This document shows positions 52,110-62,985 of a stretch of 64,000 nucleotides of DNA, one piece after another. The notes below the pieces were generated by a model. The model was not told the DNA's origin and made no database searches. It saw only the letters and a list, made by a program, of their open reading frames with translations. The translations under genes were made by a program, and so were the position numbers. The stretch spans positions 1-64,000 of the forward strand of contig JAKSLR010000006.1 of assembly GCA_024401095.1 (NCBI GenBank), in the 5' to 3' direction. Origin of the DNA: Bacteroidaceae bacterium (GTDB lineage Bacteria; Bacteroidota; Bacteroidia; Bacteroidales; Bacteroidaceae). Positions within the stretch are counted from its first letter, which is position 1. Each line of letters starts with the position of its first letter.

Positions 52110-54044
52110 TCATGGTTTTTCTGCGGAATAGATGAGGTTATCCATGGCCTTTAAACCATCGAGTGTAGTAAAAGCACAGCAGAACATCCATTTGACTAAT
52201 CGAATTTTGTCCGTATTGAACTGACCCACTGGTAATTTCAGCAGGACTTTGTTCCAGCCTTTATGCAGGGTTACAAGTATAGGTTTACGGGATGCTGCAT
52301 TTTCATTGCCCAACATTGTTTCATAATTTACCCCTTCGTCAGTTCTTGTGGTCCAGACAGGTGGTAAGATTTCTGTATCATTTACCCAAATCCTGCTACC
52401 CTTAGTATCCCAGCATCCTTGTGGCGCAGGCCAATCCTTTTCACTTCTGGAATAATTCTGAAACTCCAACATTAAGCCAGCCTGCTGCTCTTTGGCAGAA
52501 TGAACCCAAGTATAGGCATAGGCTGTATGGTTTGGTTGTGGATCCGCATAATAAGAACCGACAATATTTCCCCACACATGTCGAAGGTAGATTCCAGCTC
52601 CTGTTGCCTGTCCCACCTTGTAAGTCTTTCCTTCCCATTGGTATTCTCTTTTAAGTTCTCTTTCGGGTGGGAAGGATTTACTCAAATCTCCACCATTGGG
52701 GAATGCATCGGTAATAGTCCAGTGCTCATGTGTCTGTTGCACATAAGGGAAAGGCTCACCAGAAAAGGTCTTCTCTTTGTGCCACAGCATGCGGTTTTCA
52801 AAATCTGTAAACTCATCAAGAATTTTACCTTTTGCTGGTAAAACAGTTCCAGGGGTATCGAAATACTGACTTCCTCCACCTAACCATGCACGCTCTGCTG
52901 CCGCTAAAACTGAAGGGTAAAGGCTGTTCTGTCCTACAATTTCCTTTTCATTCGGTAATTGTCTGTCATTCCACAGACAAATGATGGTTCCCTTTACTTT
53001 ATCCTCTTTTGCTTCCCTGCCTATAGTACTGCTATAGAGGGCTATAATATCAGCAAAATTGTCAAAGTGGTTAATATAATGTAGCCGGCAGTCTATGGCG
53101 GGTACACCTTCTGTTACTTTACCACGATAACTCCACATTTGAGTCATGTCTATCTCTCCGGCCTTATAGTCAGCTCCAGGATTCCAGGACATGACCTTCA
53201 TTCCTTGTTCTCTCACAAATTGTACCATGCTAGAGACAAAATCTGGATTTTTTATGCGAACCTCGTCTGTACCAATGTGCATATAAGGAACACCCTTAAA
53301 CACTTCACAAGCCTCTCTCAGAAGTGTCTTCAAAATTGCTGTACCTTCAGGAGTCTGCATGTCATAGCCAAAAGTCCTTACAAAAGCTTCACTGTGTCCG
53401 GGCATGTCCAGTTCCGGTATCAACATAACATGGCGTTCCTGACAGAACTTCACAAGTTCTTTTGCCTCTTCCTGAGTGTAGTATCTTCCTATGTGACGTG
53501 TCATGTTTTCTGGGGCAGTAAGCTGAGGATAAATCTTGCTTTCCAATCTCCATGCCTGATTTTCTGTCAAATGCCAATGAAAGACATTTACCTTAAATCT
53601 AGACAGTAAATCAATCTCTTTCTTCAGCTCGTCCATTGAAATGTAGCTGCGCCCCACATCCTGCATAAAACCACGTAAGGAAAACGATGCCCAGTCGGTT
53701 ATCTCACAGCATGGAATCTTCTTCAGCATCTGCAACTGAGCTAAAGTCTGCTTTGCCCTGAATTCACCTAACTCTGTAACAGCTTGAATTCTTATTTCTT
53801 TACGAGTAACAGTAAGCATATAAGCCTCGTCTTGAAATTTCCCAGCCTCCGTGATTTCCTTAACTCTATTGATTTTCAATGGAGTAGAGGAATTCCATAC
53901 CAGGATACCATTTGTTTCCCGATATTGCTGCGGCTTGGGGAGCAGACTAATAGGCGCTGCCATTAACAGATTACTTATCAGTAAAGCCACTAATATACAA
54001 TAGAATCTTACCACTGTTATAATGTATATATTCCATTCCCACAT
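52110..54044 (-). CDS. Beta-N-acetylhexosaminidase (GH20)
   Basis: A 644-residue exported glycosidase that removes terminal GlcNAc/GalNAc from glycans by substrate-assisted catalysis. After a hydrophobic N-terminus (about 11-30, ending LLMAAP) comes a GH20 N-domain (about 35-110), then the barrel: SLRGFMQDVGR, FHWHLTENQAWRL and the catalytic Asp-Glu in HIGTDEVR. The last 200 residues form an extra beta-rich domain (WNKVLLKLPVG). The ATG at 54044 lies within the loop of a strong hairpin; the GTG at 54014 (VVRFYCILVALL) is an alternative start. It is the last gene of the nanM-nanQ-nanT-nanA-hex run, 33 bases after nanA. Confidence 0.87.
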   Translation of the reverse strand: MWEWNIYIITVVRFYCILVALLISNLLMAAPISLLPKPQQYRETNGILVWNSSTPLKINRVKEITEAGKFQDEAYMLTVTRKEIRIQAVTELGEFRAKQTLAQLQMLKKIPCCEITDWASFSLRGFMQDVGRSYISMDELKKEIDLLSRFKVNVFHWHLTENQAWRLESKIYPQLTAPENMTRHIGRYYTQEEAKELVKFCQERHVMLIPELDMPGHSEAFVRTFGYDMQTPEGTAILKTLLREACEVFKGVPYMHIGTDEVRIKNPDFVSSMVQFVREQGMKVMSWNPGADYKAGEIDMTQMWSYRGKVTEGVPAIDCRLHYINHFDNFADIIALYSSTIGREAKEDKVKGTIICLWNDRQLPNEKEIVGQNSLYPSVLAAAERAWLGGGSQYFDTPGTVLPAKGKILDEFTDFENRMLWHKEKTFSGEPFPYVQQTHEHWTITDAFPNGGDLSKSFPPERELKREYQWEGKTYKVGQATGAGIYLRHVWGNIVGSYYADPQPNHTAYAYTWVHSAKEQQAGLMLEFQNYSRSEKDWPAPQGCWDTKGSRIWVNDTEILPPVWTTRTDEGVNYETMLGNENAASRKPILVTLHKGWNKVLLKLPVGQFNTDKIRLVKWMFCCAFTTLDGLKAMDNLIYSAEKP

Positions 54045-54067
54045 TGGAAAATGCAGGAATGGAATAT
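54028..54067 (-). repeat. Intercistronic hairpin between nanA and the hexosaminidase gene
   Basis: ATATTCCATTCC (54028-54039) and GGAATGGAATAT (54056-54067) are a perfect 12-bp inverted repeat with a 16-base loop. No T-run follows on the minus strand. The loop contains the first ATG of the hexosaminidase frame, and one arm encodes its first codons. It may reduce readthrough, protect the nanA end, or mask the start. Confidence 0.6.
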
Positions 54068-54077
54068 GATTTATGAA

Positions 54078-54995
54078 CTAAAACTGGTTACATCTTTCAA
54101 AGAAGTTGATTTCTTCCAACTCCTTTTTCATCTGTGCTTCTTCCTCATCTGTCATGTTCTGGAATGGAGTACGGTTCTTTCCCAAATCCAGACCTATGAG
54201 TTTCATGATACGCTTACCAGCTACAATGTTACCACGGAAATGGCAGATTACATTAATAACTTCCTGACCGAAGTTCTGAAGTTCACGAGCTTTCTCCAGG
54301 TCTCCGGCTTTCCAAGCATCAATAATACCTACTAGGCAGCGACCGTTATAATTGGTTGTACCTCCAATTCCACCTTGAGCACCACCCATAGCCAGCTCCG
54401 GCAAGATTGTTTCATCCTGACCATGCAGCATATCAAACTTGCCACCCTTGTACAGACGGCACTGGTTATATTCATAAATGCTTTCGTAGGTATACTTAAT
54501 ACCAGCGAAGTTTGGAATACGTCCATCAACTGCTTCCAGAAATTTCACCATAGGGAGGAAAGCACCATTAAATGCTGGGATATGATAGAAATAGAAAGGA
54601 AGTTCTGGTGCACCTGCAGCAATTTCCTCACAGTATTTTACCAGTTCCTCAATTCGACCTACTTTTGGGAATGGAGGTGCCATGGCACCAATACCCCAGG
54701 CTCCCAGTTTCTGTGCATGTTCTGCCAGTTTCTTACTGTCTTTTACACAACAGCTGCCTACGTGAACAATAACCTTAAAACCTTCAGGTACGGCAGCAAT
54801 CCATGCTTCTGCCAGTTTCATGCGCTCTTCTGTTGTCAGCATGTAGCCTTCACCACTAGAACCATTTATGAAAACACCTTTCAATCCATTCTTTGCCAAC
54901 ATAGCTGCATAGGCAGGAATTACTTCGTAGTTTACTTCTCCATTCTCATAGAAAGGGGTGAATGGAGCATCAATAAGTCCAATGATCTTTTCCAT
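54078..54995 (-). CDS. nanA: N-acetylneuraminate lyase
   Basis: A 305-residue class I aldolase that splits sialic acid into ManNAc and pyruvate. The pyruvate-binding loop GSSGEG is at 45-50, Tyr137 in FYFYHIP and the Schiff-base Lys167 in FAGIKYT are in place. Length matches the DapA/NanA family. It follows the MFS transporter by 18 bases. In Bacteroides this gene is often called nanL. Confidence 0.94.
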   Translation of the reverse strand: MEKIIGLIDAPFTPFYENGEVNYEVIPAYAAMLAKNGLKGVFINGSSGEGYMLTTEERMKLAEAWIAAVPEGFKVIVHVGSCCVKDSKKLAEHAQKLGAWGIGAMAPPFPKVGRIEELVKYCEEIAAGAPELPFYFYHIPAFNGAFLPMVKFLEAVDGRIPNFAGIKYTYESIYEYNQCRLYKGGKFDMLHGQDETILPELAMGGAQGGIGGTTNYNGRCLVGIIDAWKAGDLEKARELQNFGQEVINVICHFRGNIVAGKRIMKLIGLDLGKNRTPFQNMTDEEEAQMKKELEEINFFERCNQF

Positions 54996-55013
54996 ATATT
55001 TATTTGATTTTTA

Positions 55014-56249
55014 TTATTTCATATTTTGAGTCTTGGGTTTCAGGCAGATTAGCTGAATGGCTAGTACTACTAATACAACAATACTCATAAGAGCGAAGCC
55101 TGTACCTAGGCTTCCTTGGTCAGTCCAGGAACCCAGAACCTGTGTTACTGCTGCTCCTGCACAAACACCTACCATATTCATGATTCCATAGGCAGTACCT
55201 CTGTGTTTTGCAGAAACAAATTGACATAAAATAGGCATATTATTAGCATCGAACATACCGTAACCAATACCAAACAGAAGTCCTGCACAGACCAGACTTA
55301 CTACATCATGTCCAAGCCCTAAAAGCAGAAGTGAAGGAATGGTCATTCCTAAACCTATGGCACTGGTATAGATTCGTCCTTTGATGTTCTTGAGTACCCA
55401 ACGGTCTGATAATAAACCTCCAGTTATTACTCCTATGAAAGATGAGGCTGCAATGGTAATGGTAGACAATGGGCCAGCAACGCTCATATCCATGTTTAGG
55501 TTATCATGGAAGAGGGTAGGTAACCAGTTCTTGGTTGCCCATCCTGGTAGACTAGGTACGGCAAAATAGAGTAGAATAATCCAGAATGCCATATTAGAAA
55601 GAACTACTGATAATCCACCAAGTAAGTTTGGCTTCTTTTCTTCTGCTTCTTTTGGCGTTGCATTTATGCTATGAGCTGGATTTTCGTGTAAGAAGAGAAT
55701 AAGTACTATTGCGTAGATGATTCCTACAAGGCCAAACCCATGGAAGGTTTGTTGCCAGGAAAAAGCTGCAGCTACAGTTGCACCAAATCCACCAATAGCT
55801 TGTCCTGTATATAAACCTGTCATGTGAATTCCTATGGCCAAAGAACGCGTGTTGTCTTGATGCCAGTCTGCAATAAGTGATAGAGCCGATGGTATGTAAA
55901 GTGCTTCACTAATACCCATGAGTGCACGAAGCCAATAGAGCTGGTCGAATGTTTCTGCATAACCCATTAAGAATGTAACGGTAGACCAGACAAAAAGGCT
56001 TCCAACTACCAGCCATTTGCGGTTAAGTTTATCGGTAATAATACCCGCAACAGGACTCATGAAGCAGTAAATCCAAAGGAATACGGCCATCAAAGCGCCA
56101 AATGCCTCAGCTTTGTTTAGCTCGATGATGTCTGCTTTCATGGCTTCTTGCATGGTTGAGAGCATTTGTCGGTCCATATAGTTCAACAATGCAACAACCC
56201 ATAGTAAGCAAACGACTATCCAGGGATAATATTTTTTATCTTTTAGCAT
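55014..56249 (-). CDS. nanT: MFS transporter, probable sialic acid importer
   Basis: A 411-residue major facilitator protein with 12 hydrophobic segments. The loop 2-3 motif is GIITDKLNRKWLVVG, with DRQMLS near the end of helix 1. The central loop (about 195-215, with KEAEEKKPN) is short. It sits between nanQ (9-base gap) and nanA (18-base gap), so the substrate is most probably N-acetylneuraminate, as for NanT of Bacteroides fragilis; this rests on context. Sequence alone places it in the broad anion/sugar acid symporter group. Confidence 0.85.
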   Translation of the reverse strand: MLKDKKYYPWIVVCLLWVVALLNYMDRQMLSTMQEAMKADIIELNKAEAFGALMAVFLWIYCFMSPVAGIITDKLNRKWLVVGSLFVWSTVTFLMGYAETFDQLYWLRALMGISEALYIPSALSLIADWHQDNTRSLAIGIHMTGLYTGQAIGGFGATVAAAFSWQQTFHGFGLVGIIYAIVLILFLHENPAHSINATPKEAEEKKPNLLGGLSVVLSNMAFWIILLYFAVPSLPGWATKNWLPTLFHDNLNMDMSVAGPLSTITIAASSFIGVITGGLLSDRWVLKNIKGRIYTSAIGLGMTIPSLLLLGLGHDVVSLVCAGLLFGIGYGMFDANNMPILCQFVSAKHRGTAYGIMNMVGVCAGAAVTQVLGSWTDQGSLGTGFALMSIVVLVVLAIQLICLKPKTQNMK

Positions 56250-56258
56250 AGTTAGTTA

Positions 56259-56711
56259 TTAAATATTGATTAATACTTTTCCAATAGCTTTCCTTACAGT
56301 TCCTTCGCCAATGATTGGTGCATGTAAATCTTCAGGATATAAAATGTATATTTGCCCGGCTTTAACGTTGAAATAGGTGGTAGGCTTGTCATCACTCAAT
56401 GCATAATCCCCCTCTTCGTCATATTCTTTGCAGGTATGTTGTAAATCTTCCAATGCTTTCCACCCCACAGTTTCTTCTCCTTCCAGTAGAATTTGCACGT
56501 CTATGTATTTACGGTGCATCTCTAAAACTTGTTTTTCTGCAGGTATTAAAGTTGGATTGCTATTATTGATGAATAAATTGTCTCCATCAAGATCAATCCG
56601 TCCTGTAGGCCCTTCTGCCAGATTATGTGTTTTTACATAGTCAAAGAGTTTTTTGAAAAGTGGATGAAGGTTTTCTATTCGCTCTGTGTTTTGTAGATTT
56701 GTTAGTATCAT
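56259..56711 (-). CDS. YhcH/YjgK/YiaL family protein (NanQ-like)
   Basis: A 150-residue cupin-like protein of the DUF386 family. The metal-site residues are recognisable in EMHRKYIDVQILLEGEE, and the end FYPEDLHAP-like segment (LYPEDLHAPIIGEG with KAIGKV) is typical. In E. coli the homologue NanQ opens or interconverts sialic acid anomers in the cytosol. Its place between the mutarotase and the transporter genes supports the same use here. Predicted cytoplasmic. Confidence 0.88.
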   Translation of the reverse strand: MILTNLQNTERIENLHPLFKKLFDYVKTHNLAEGPTGRIDLDGDNLFINNSNPTLIPAEKQVLEMHRKYIDVQILLEGEETVGWKALEDLQHTCKEYDEEGDYALSDDKPTTYFNVKAGQIYILYPEDLHAPIIGEGTVRKAIGKVLINI

Positions 56712-56729
56712 TGTATTAGTTTTTTAAGA

Positions 56730-57836
56730 TTATTCCAGCTTTAATCTAGTTATCATTGGAGTGCGTATACCTGGTTTTAACTCACCATTAATGATATAGT
56801 TCCATGTACCGTCATTTACGAGACATGCACCAGCTCGTGCTCCTTCTTCTATCTCTCCTTTTATTTCCCATTGCTGGGATAGTGGATTAAAGATTAGTAT
56901 TTCCCGATTGAACTTATACCACTCTTTTGGGTGATTCATATACGAAGGGCCACTATATATTCCGTTCAAGGCTTTCGGAAAGATTTCCTGATTCACTCCA
57001 CCTATGCATAGTATCCTTCCATCTGGTAATGCTACACTTGCTCCACCAGCAAGCGCAATAATGCTGTTATCTATGTCTGACGGAGCAGGAAGTTCTGTCC
57101 ATAGTCTGGTTTGAGGGTTGTATTTTAAACCGTTAGTAGGCATTGAAGCATTTTCATCGTTGCTTTTTGGGGTGTATCCACCAAAAATATAGAGTTCTTC
57201 TCTGGAAACAGCACTTATGGGTTGTACCCGGCTATTACCAGGAATGGAACAGCTTTCCCAGCCTTTTTCTTTATTTGCAAGGTTGAGCCAAAATAAAGTT
57301 GAAGAAGGTTTGGAATTAGCATTACCACCGGCAATGTAAATTGTGGTTCCCAATATTGCACCTGTGGCATTGTCAATAGGCATTGGCAGTGACGGAAGGT
57401 ATTCAATGATAGCCTTTTTGTTTTTGATTTTAAGCTGAATGACATGAGAAAGACTGTTGCTCCCACTTGTCATTCCTCCGATTAGGATCAGGCTATTCTT
57501 GGATGGAATTGTGATACCATAAGCCGCGGGGAGAGGAAGTTTTCCTATTAATTCCCATTGTGGATCTTTTCCGCTTTTTAAGGACGTTGCCCAAATGTAG
57601 TTGTAAAAGATTTTCTCTCCACCATCTGCTGCAGGAGTGTGCGGGAAATTACAACCGCCTGCTATGATGAGCTTGTTATTTAGAATACCGCAAAATGCTG
57701 CAGAGACACCCTTGTTAAAGCAGGTGTCAACCGTGTTGTAGTTCTTTAGATGCTCTACTTGCAATACTTGCGCTTTTGCGGTTGTAATGATGAGACAGAG
57801 CCAGATTGTCAGCCAAACGGGTAATCGAATGCTCAT
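56730..57836 (-). CDS. nanM: Permuted-kelch mutarotase, N-acetylneuraminate epimerase-like
   Basis: A 368-residue exported protein with signal MSIRLPVWLTIWLCLIITTAKAQ. The mature part is a six-bladed kelch propeller of the cyclically permuted mutarotase type: GVSAAFCGILNNKLIIAGGCNFP, then repeated IYIAGG, LYIFGGYTP, ILCIGGVNQE blades. NanM of E. coli converts alpha- to beta-sialic acid in the periplasm; the same activity is inferred. It is the first gene of the nan operon, with TATCTTTG 26 bases upstream of the ATG. Confidence 0.88.
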   Translation of the reverse strand: MSIRLPVWLTIWLCLIITTAKAQVLQVEHLKNYNTVDTCFNKGVSAAFCGILNNKLIIAGGCNFPHTPAADGGEKIFYNYIWATSLKSGKDPQWELIGKLPLPAAYGITIPSKNSLILIGGMTSGSNSLSHVIQLKIKNKKAIIEYLPSLPMPIDNATGAILGTTIYIAGGNANSKPSSTLFWLNLANKEKGWESCSIPGNSRVQPISAVSREELYIFGGYTPKSNDENASMPTNGLKYNPQTRLWTELPAPSDIDNSIIALAGGASVALPDGRILCIGGVNQEIFPKALNGIYSGPSYMNHPKEWYKFNREILIFNPLSQQWEIKGEIEEGARAGACLVNDGTWNYIINGELKPGIRTPMITRLKLE

Positions 57837-57861
57837 TGAGGTTTTTCTATTAGATTCATGG

Positions 57862-57869
57862 CAAAGATA
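57862..57869 (-). promoter_or_regulatory. -7 element of the nan operon
   Basis: TATCTTTG on the minus strand upstream of nanM. No convincing -33, which may mean the promoter needs an activator. The remainder of the gap up to 58014 shows nothing recognisable. Confidence 0.65.
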
Positions 57870-58015
57870 ATGAAAAAATGTTGGATGTTTGTATAAAAGG
57901 TCTTTAAAATAAGTCGTCTATGATAAAAAGTCTGTAACCTTTTGTTTTGTAGGAAAATGCATTTATAGAATAGAGACGATTCTTTTTGCTACTGGGGATA
58001 TGATATATGGTAAAT

Positions 58016-58053
58016 AAAAAAGAGGTGAATGGATTTCCAATCACCTCTTTTTT
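58016..58053 (-). terminator. Terminator of the beta-galactosidase/kinase operon
   Basis: AAAAAGAGGTGA and TCACCTCTTTTT form a 12-bp stem around a 12-base loop, with a T-run on both strands. It lies directly after the kinase stop codon. Confidence 0.88.
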
Positions 58054-58054
58054 A

Positions 58055-59803
58055 CTATTCTATTGCTTCAAAATGCAAAATGCCAAAGAAATCTGGACAA
58101 TGGAAATTTGGCTTTGGCAAGTCTATCTTATTCCATGAAATATAATGCGGTGTCTCTAGCTTGTCTCCACATTTATAGAAGTTTGCACGGATTGTCTGTC
58201 CTTCCAGGGTTTGGATATTGTGTAAGAAAAATGTGCTATATGGCACAGATAGTACCATATCCCAGGTAAAAGGACCTTGTTTCTTTTCCTTGAAGGCATC
58301 TCTGCCTAATGAAGACCAACGTTCCACTTTTTCAAGAACTTCAAGTGGAGCGCGCAAACGTCCTTCTCTACCTTTTCCTGCTCCAACAAGTAGAGTTCCG
58401 GCACAATTACACTCCATATTATAATATATGCCGTCATTTGCTGGAATAGAGAAAAACTCAACGCAGCTATCTTCCCAAACACTTCCGTTGTCTATTTCTG
58501 CTACTGCAGCAACAGTGTTTTCTGTAACATGCCAATGGAAGAGCAAACCTTTTCGGGTTGTAACTAGACGAACAGATACTTCTGGCTGGTAAGGAAAACG
58601 TTCCCAGTTTACATTTGTCAGAGTCGTAGCTTCAATGTTCAAAGAATCCAGGTAAGCAGGAATCTCTTCTAAAGGCATGTCTGGTAAGGCTATTCTTTGA
58701 ATAGTTAATTCATTCTTTGGAGCCAAACATGCTTCAATGTAAGATTTCATTTCAGGAGTATGCTCTTCTACACTTTGTAAGAGTTTAAACTGTGCCTTTG
58801 AACGCACTAGATTATGATCTGGGTAGTGAGTTTTATAATAGGTATCTCCATTGATGTAATCTGCAAGGAAACGAACAGTCTGCATATAAGGGAATAGTGC
58901 AACGGCATAAGGTAAATTCTCTATTTCTATGGGTTGCAGGAATGACTGAGCCGATTCTAGATATCCCTTTGTGAACGACTTGAAGATGTCCATGTTAAAA
59001 TTCACATTGTCAAGATTCTTGTCGTCTTCTGCTCCTGTATTTGCAGCGCTGCGTAAGAAGTCTCCGAAGTCAGAGAAGACAAATGATGGCATGACTGTGT
59101 CTAAGTCAATGACACATAAGACAGAACCATCTTCGTCGAACAGCATGTTGTTGACTTTTGTGTCGCAATGGCAAACACGTTTTGGTAGTTTTCCTTCACG
59201 ATAGAGTTGTTCTGCCTTGCACATCTCGTCAGCTCGTTTCTCCAATTCATTGAGCAAGTCTTGAACTTCAGCTACGCGTCCTACAGGATCTGCAGCAACA
59301 GCTTCGTGCAATTGTTGCAGACGGAATTCCATATTATGAAAATTTGGAATACTTTCGCCCAGTGTTACAGGGATATCTGCCAAATCTGCCTGAAATTTTC
59401 CAAAGGCTTGTCCTGCATAATAAGAATATTCCGGTGTTACCGTCTCATAGGTCTTTGCATTTGGAATAAAAGCAGATACTCTCCAGAAGTCGTTTCCGTC
59501 AAACCAGTATGTCTTTCCGTCTGTCGTAGGAATAAAACGTAATACTTTACGGTTGATATCATCGGCGCCAGCGGCATTTAATTTGTCATACAGATGGGCT
59601 GTAACCTTCTCGATGTTGTCTTGCAACATATCTACATTCTGGAAAATGTTATGATTGATTCGCTGCAAAACATAATCTGGGGCTGTAACCTCTTCTGTAT
59701 CTACCTTATATGTGTCATTGATAAGACCATTTCCAAGTGGTTTGACACCAATGACGGTGCCAACCAAAAGGAAGTGTGTTAATATGTTTTTTAAATCTGC
59801 CAT
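58055..59803 (-). CDS. NahK-like sugar 1-kinase fused to a CBM9-like domain
   Basis: A 582-residue fusion. Residues 1 to about 362 are an APH-fold kinase closest to NahK (N-acetylhexosamine 1-kinase): GLINDTYKV near the ATP site, catalytic Asp214 in CHCDTKVNNMLF and the metal Asp in CVIDLDTVMPS (233-235). Residues about 375-582 are a CBM9_2-like beta domain with VNWERFPYQPEVS, VWEDSCVEFF, FTWDMVLSVPY and the ending FGILHFEAIE. NahK makes HexNAc-1-phosphate from free GlcNAc or GalNAc; related kinases act on other sugars. There is no signal peptide, so the sugar-binding domain would be cytosolic. It lies 4 bases after the beta-galactosidase gene. Confidence 0.82.
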   Translation of the reverse strand: MADLKNILTHFLLVGTVIGVKPLGNGLINDTYKVDTEEVTAPDYVLQRINHNIFQNVDMLQDNIEKVTAHLYDKLNAAGADDINRKVLRFIPTTDGKTYWFDGNDFWRVSAFIPNAKTYETVTPEYSYYAGQAFGKFQADLADIPVTLGESIPNFHNMEFRLQQLHEAVAADPVGRVAEVQDLLNELEKRADEMCKAEQLYREGKLPKRVCHCDTKVNNMLFDEDGSVLCVIDLDTVMPSFVFSDFGDFLRSAANTGAEDDKNLDNVNFNMDIFKSFTKGYLESAQSFLQPIEIENLPYAVALFPYMQTVRFLADYINGDTYYKTHYPDHNLVRSKAQFKLLQSVEEHTPEMKSYIEACLAPKNELTIQRIALPDMPLEEIPAYLDSLNIEATTLTNVNWERFPYQPEVSVRLVTTRKGLLFHWHVTENTVAAVAEIDNGSVWEDSCVEFFSIPANDGIYYNMECNCAGTLLVGAGKGREGRLRAPLEVLEKVERWSSLGRDAFKEKKQGPFTWDMVLSVPYSTFFLHNIQTLEGQTIRANFYKCGDKLETPHYISWNKIDLPKPNFHCPDFFGILHFEAIE

Positions 59804-59807
59804 ATAA

Positions 59808-62897
<3,090 letters not shown>

Positions 62898-62943
62898 TTA
62901 ATCATTTCTTTTTAATTCTTGGTGGCTTGTAACGTTTTTTTGC

Positions 62944-62951
62944 TATTTTTG
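62944..62951 (+). promoter_or_regulatory. -7 element of the nucleoside kinase gene
   Basis: TATTTTTG followed by CG, about 34 bases before the GTG start. The -33 is not clear. Confidence 0.55.
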
Positions 62952-62985
62952 CGACTAAAATATCATTATCCTTATAATCATTACC

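Noticed and set aside
54375..55007. A 210-codon plus-strand frame opposite nanA
   Set aside because: Antisense to a lyase with all catalytic residues in place; Cys/Phe/His-rich shadow without promoter.
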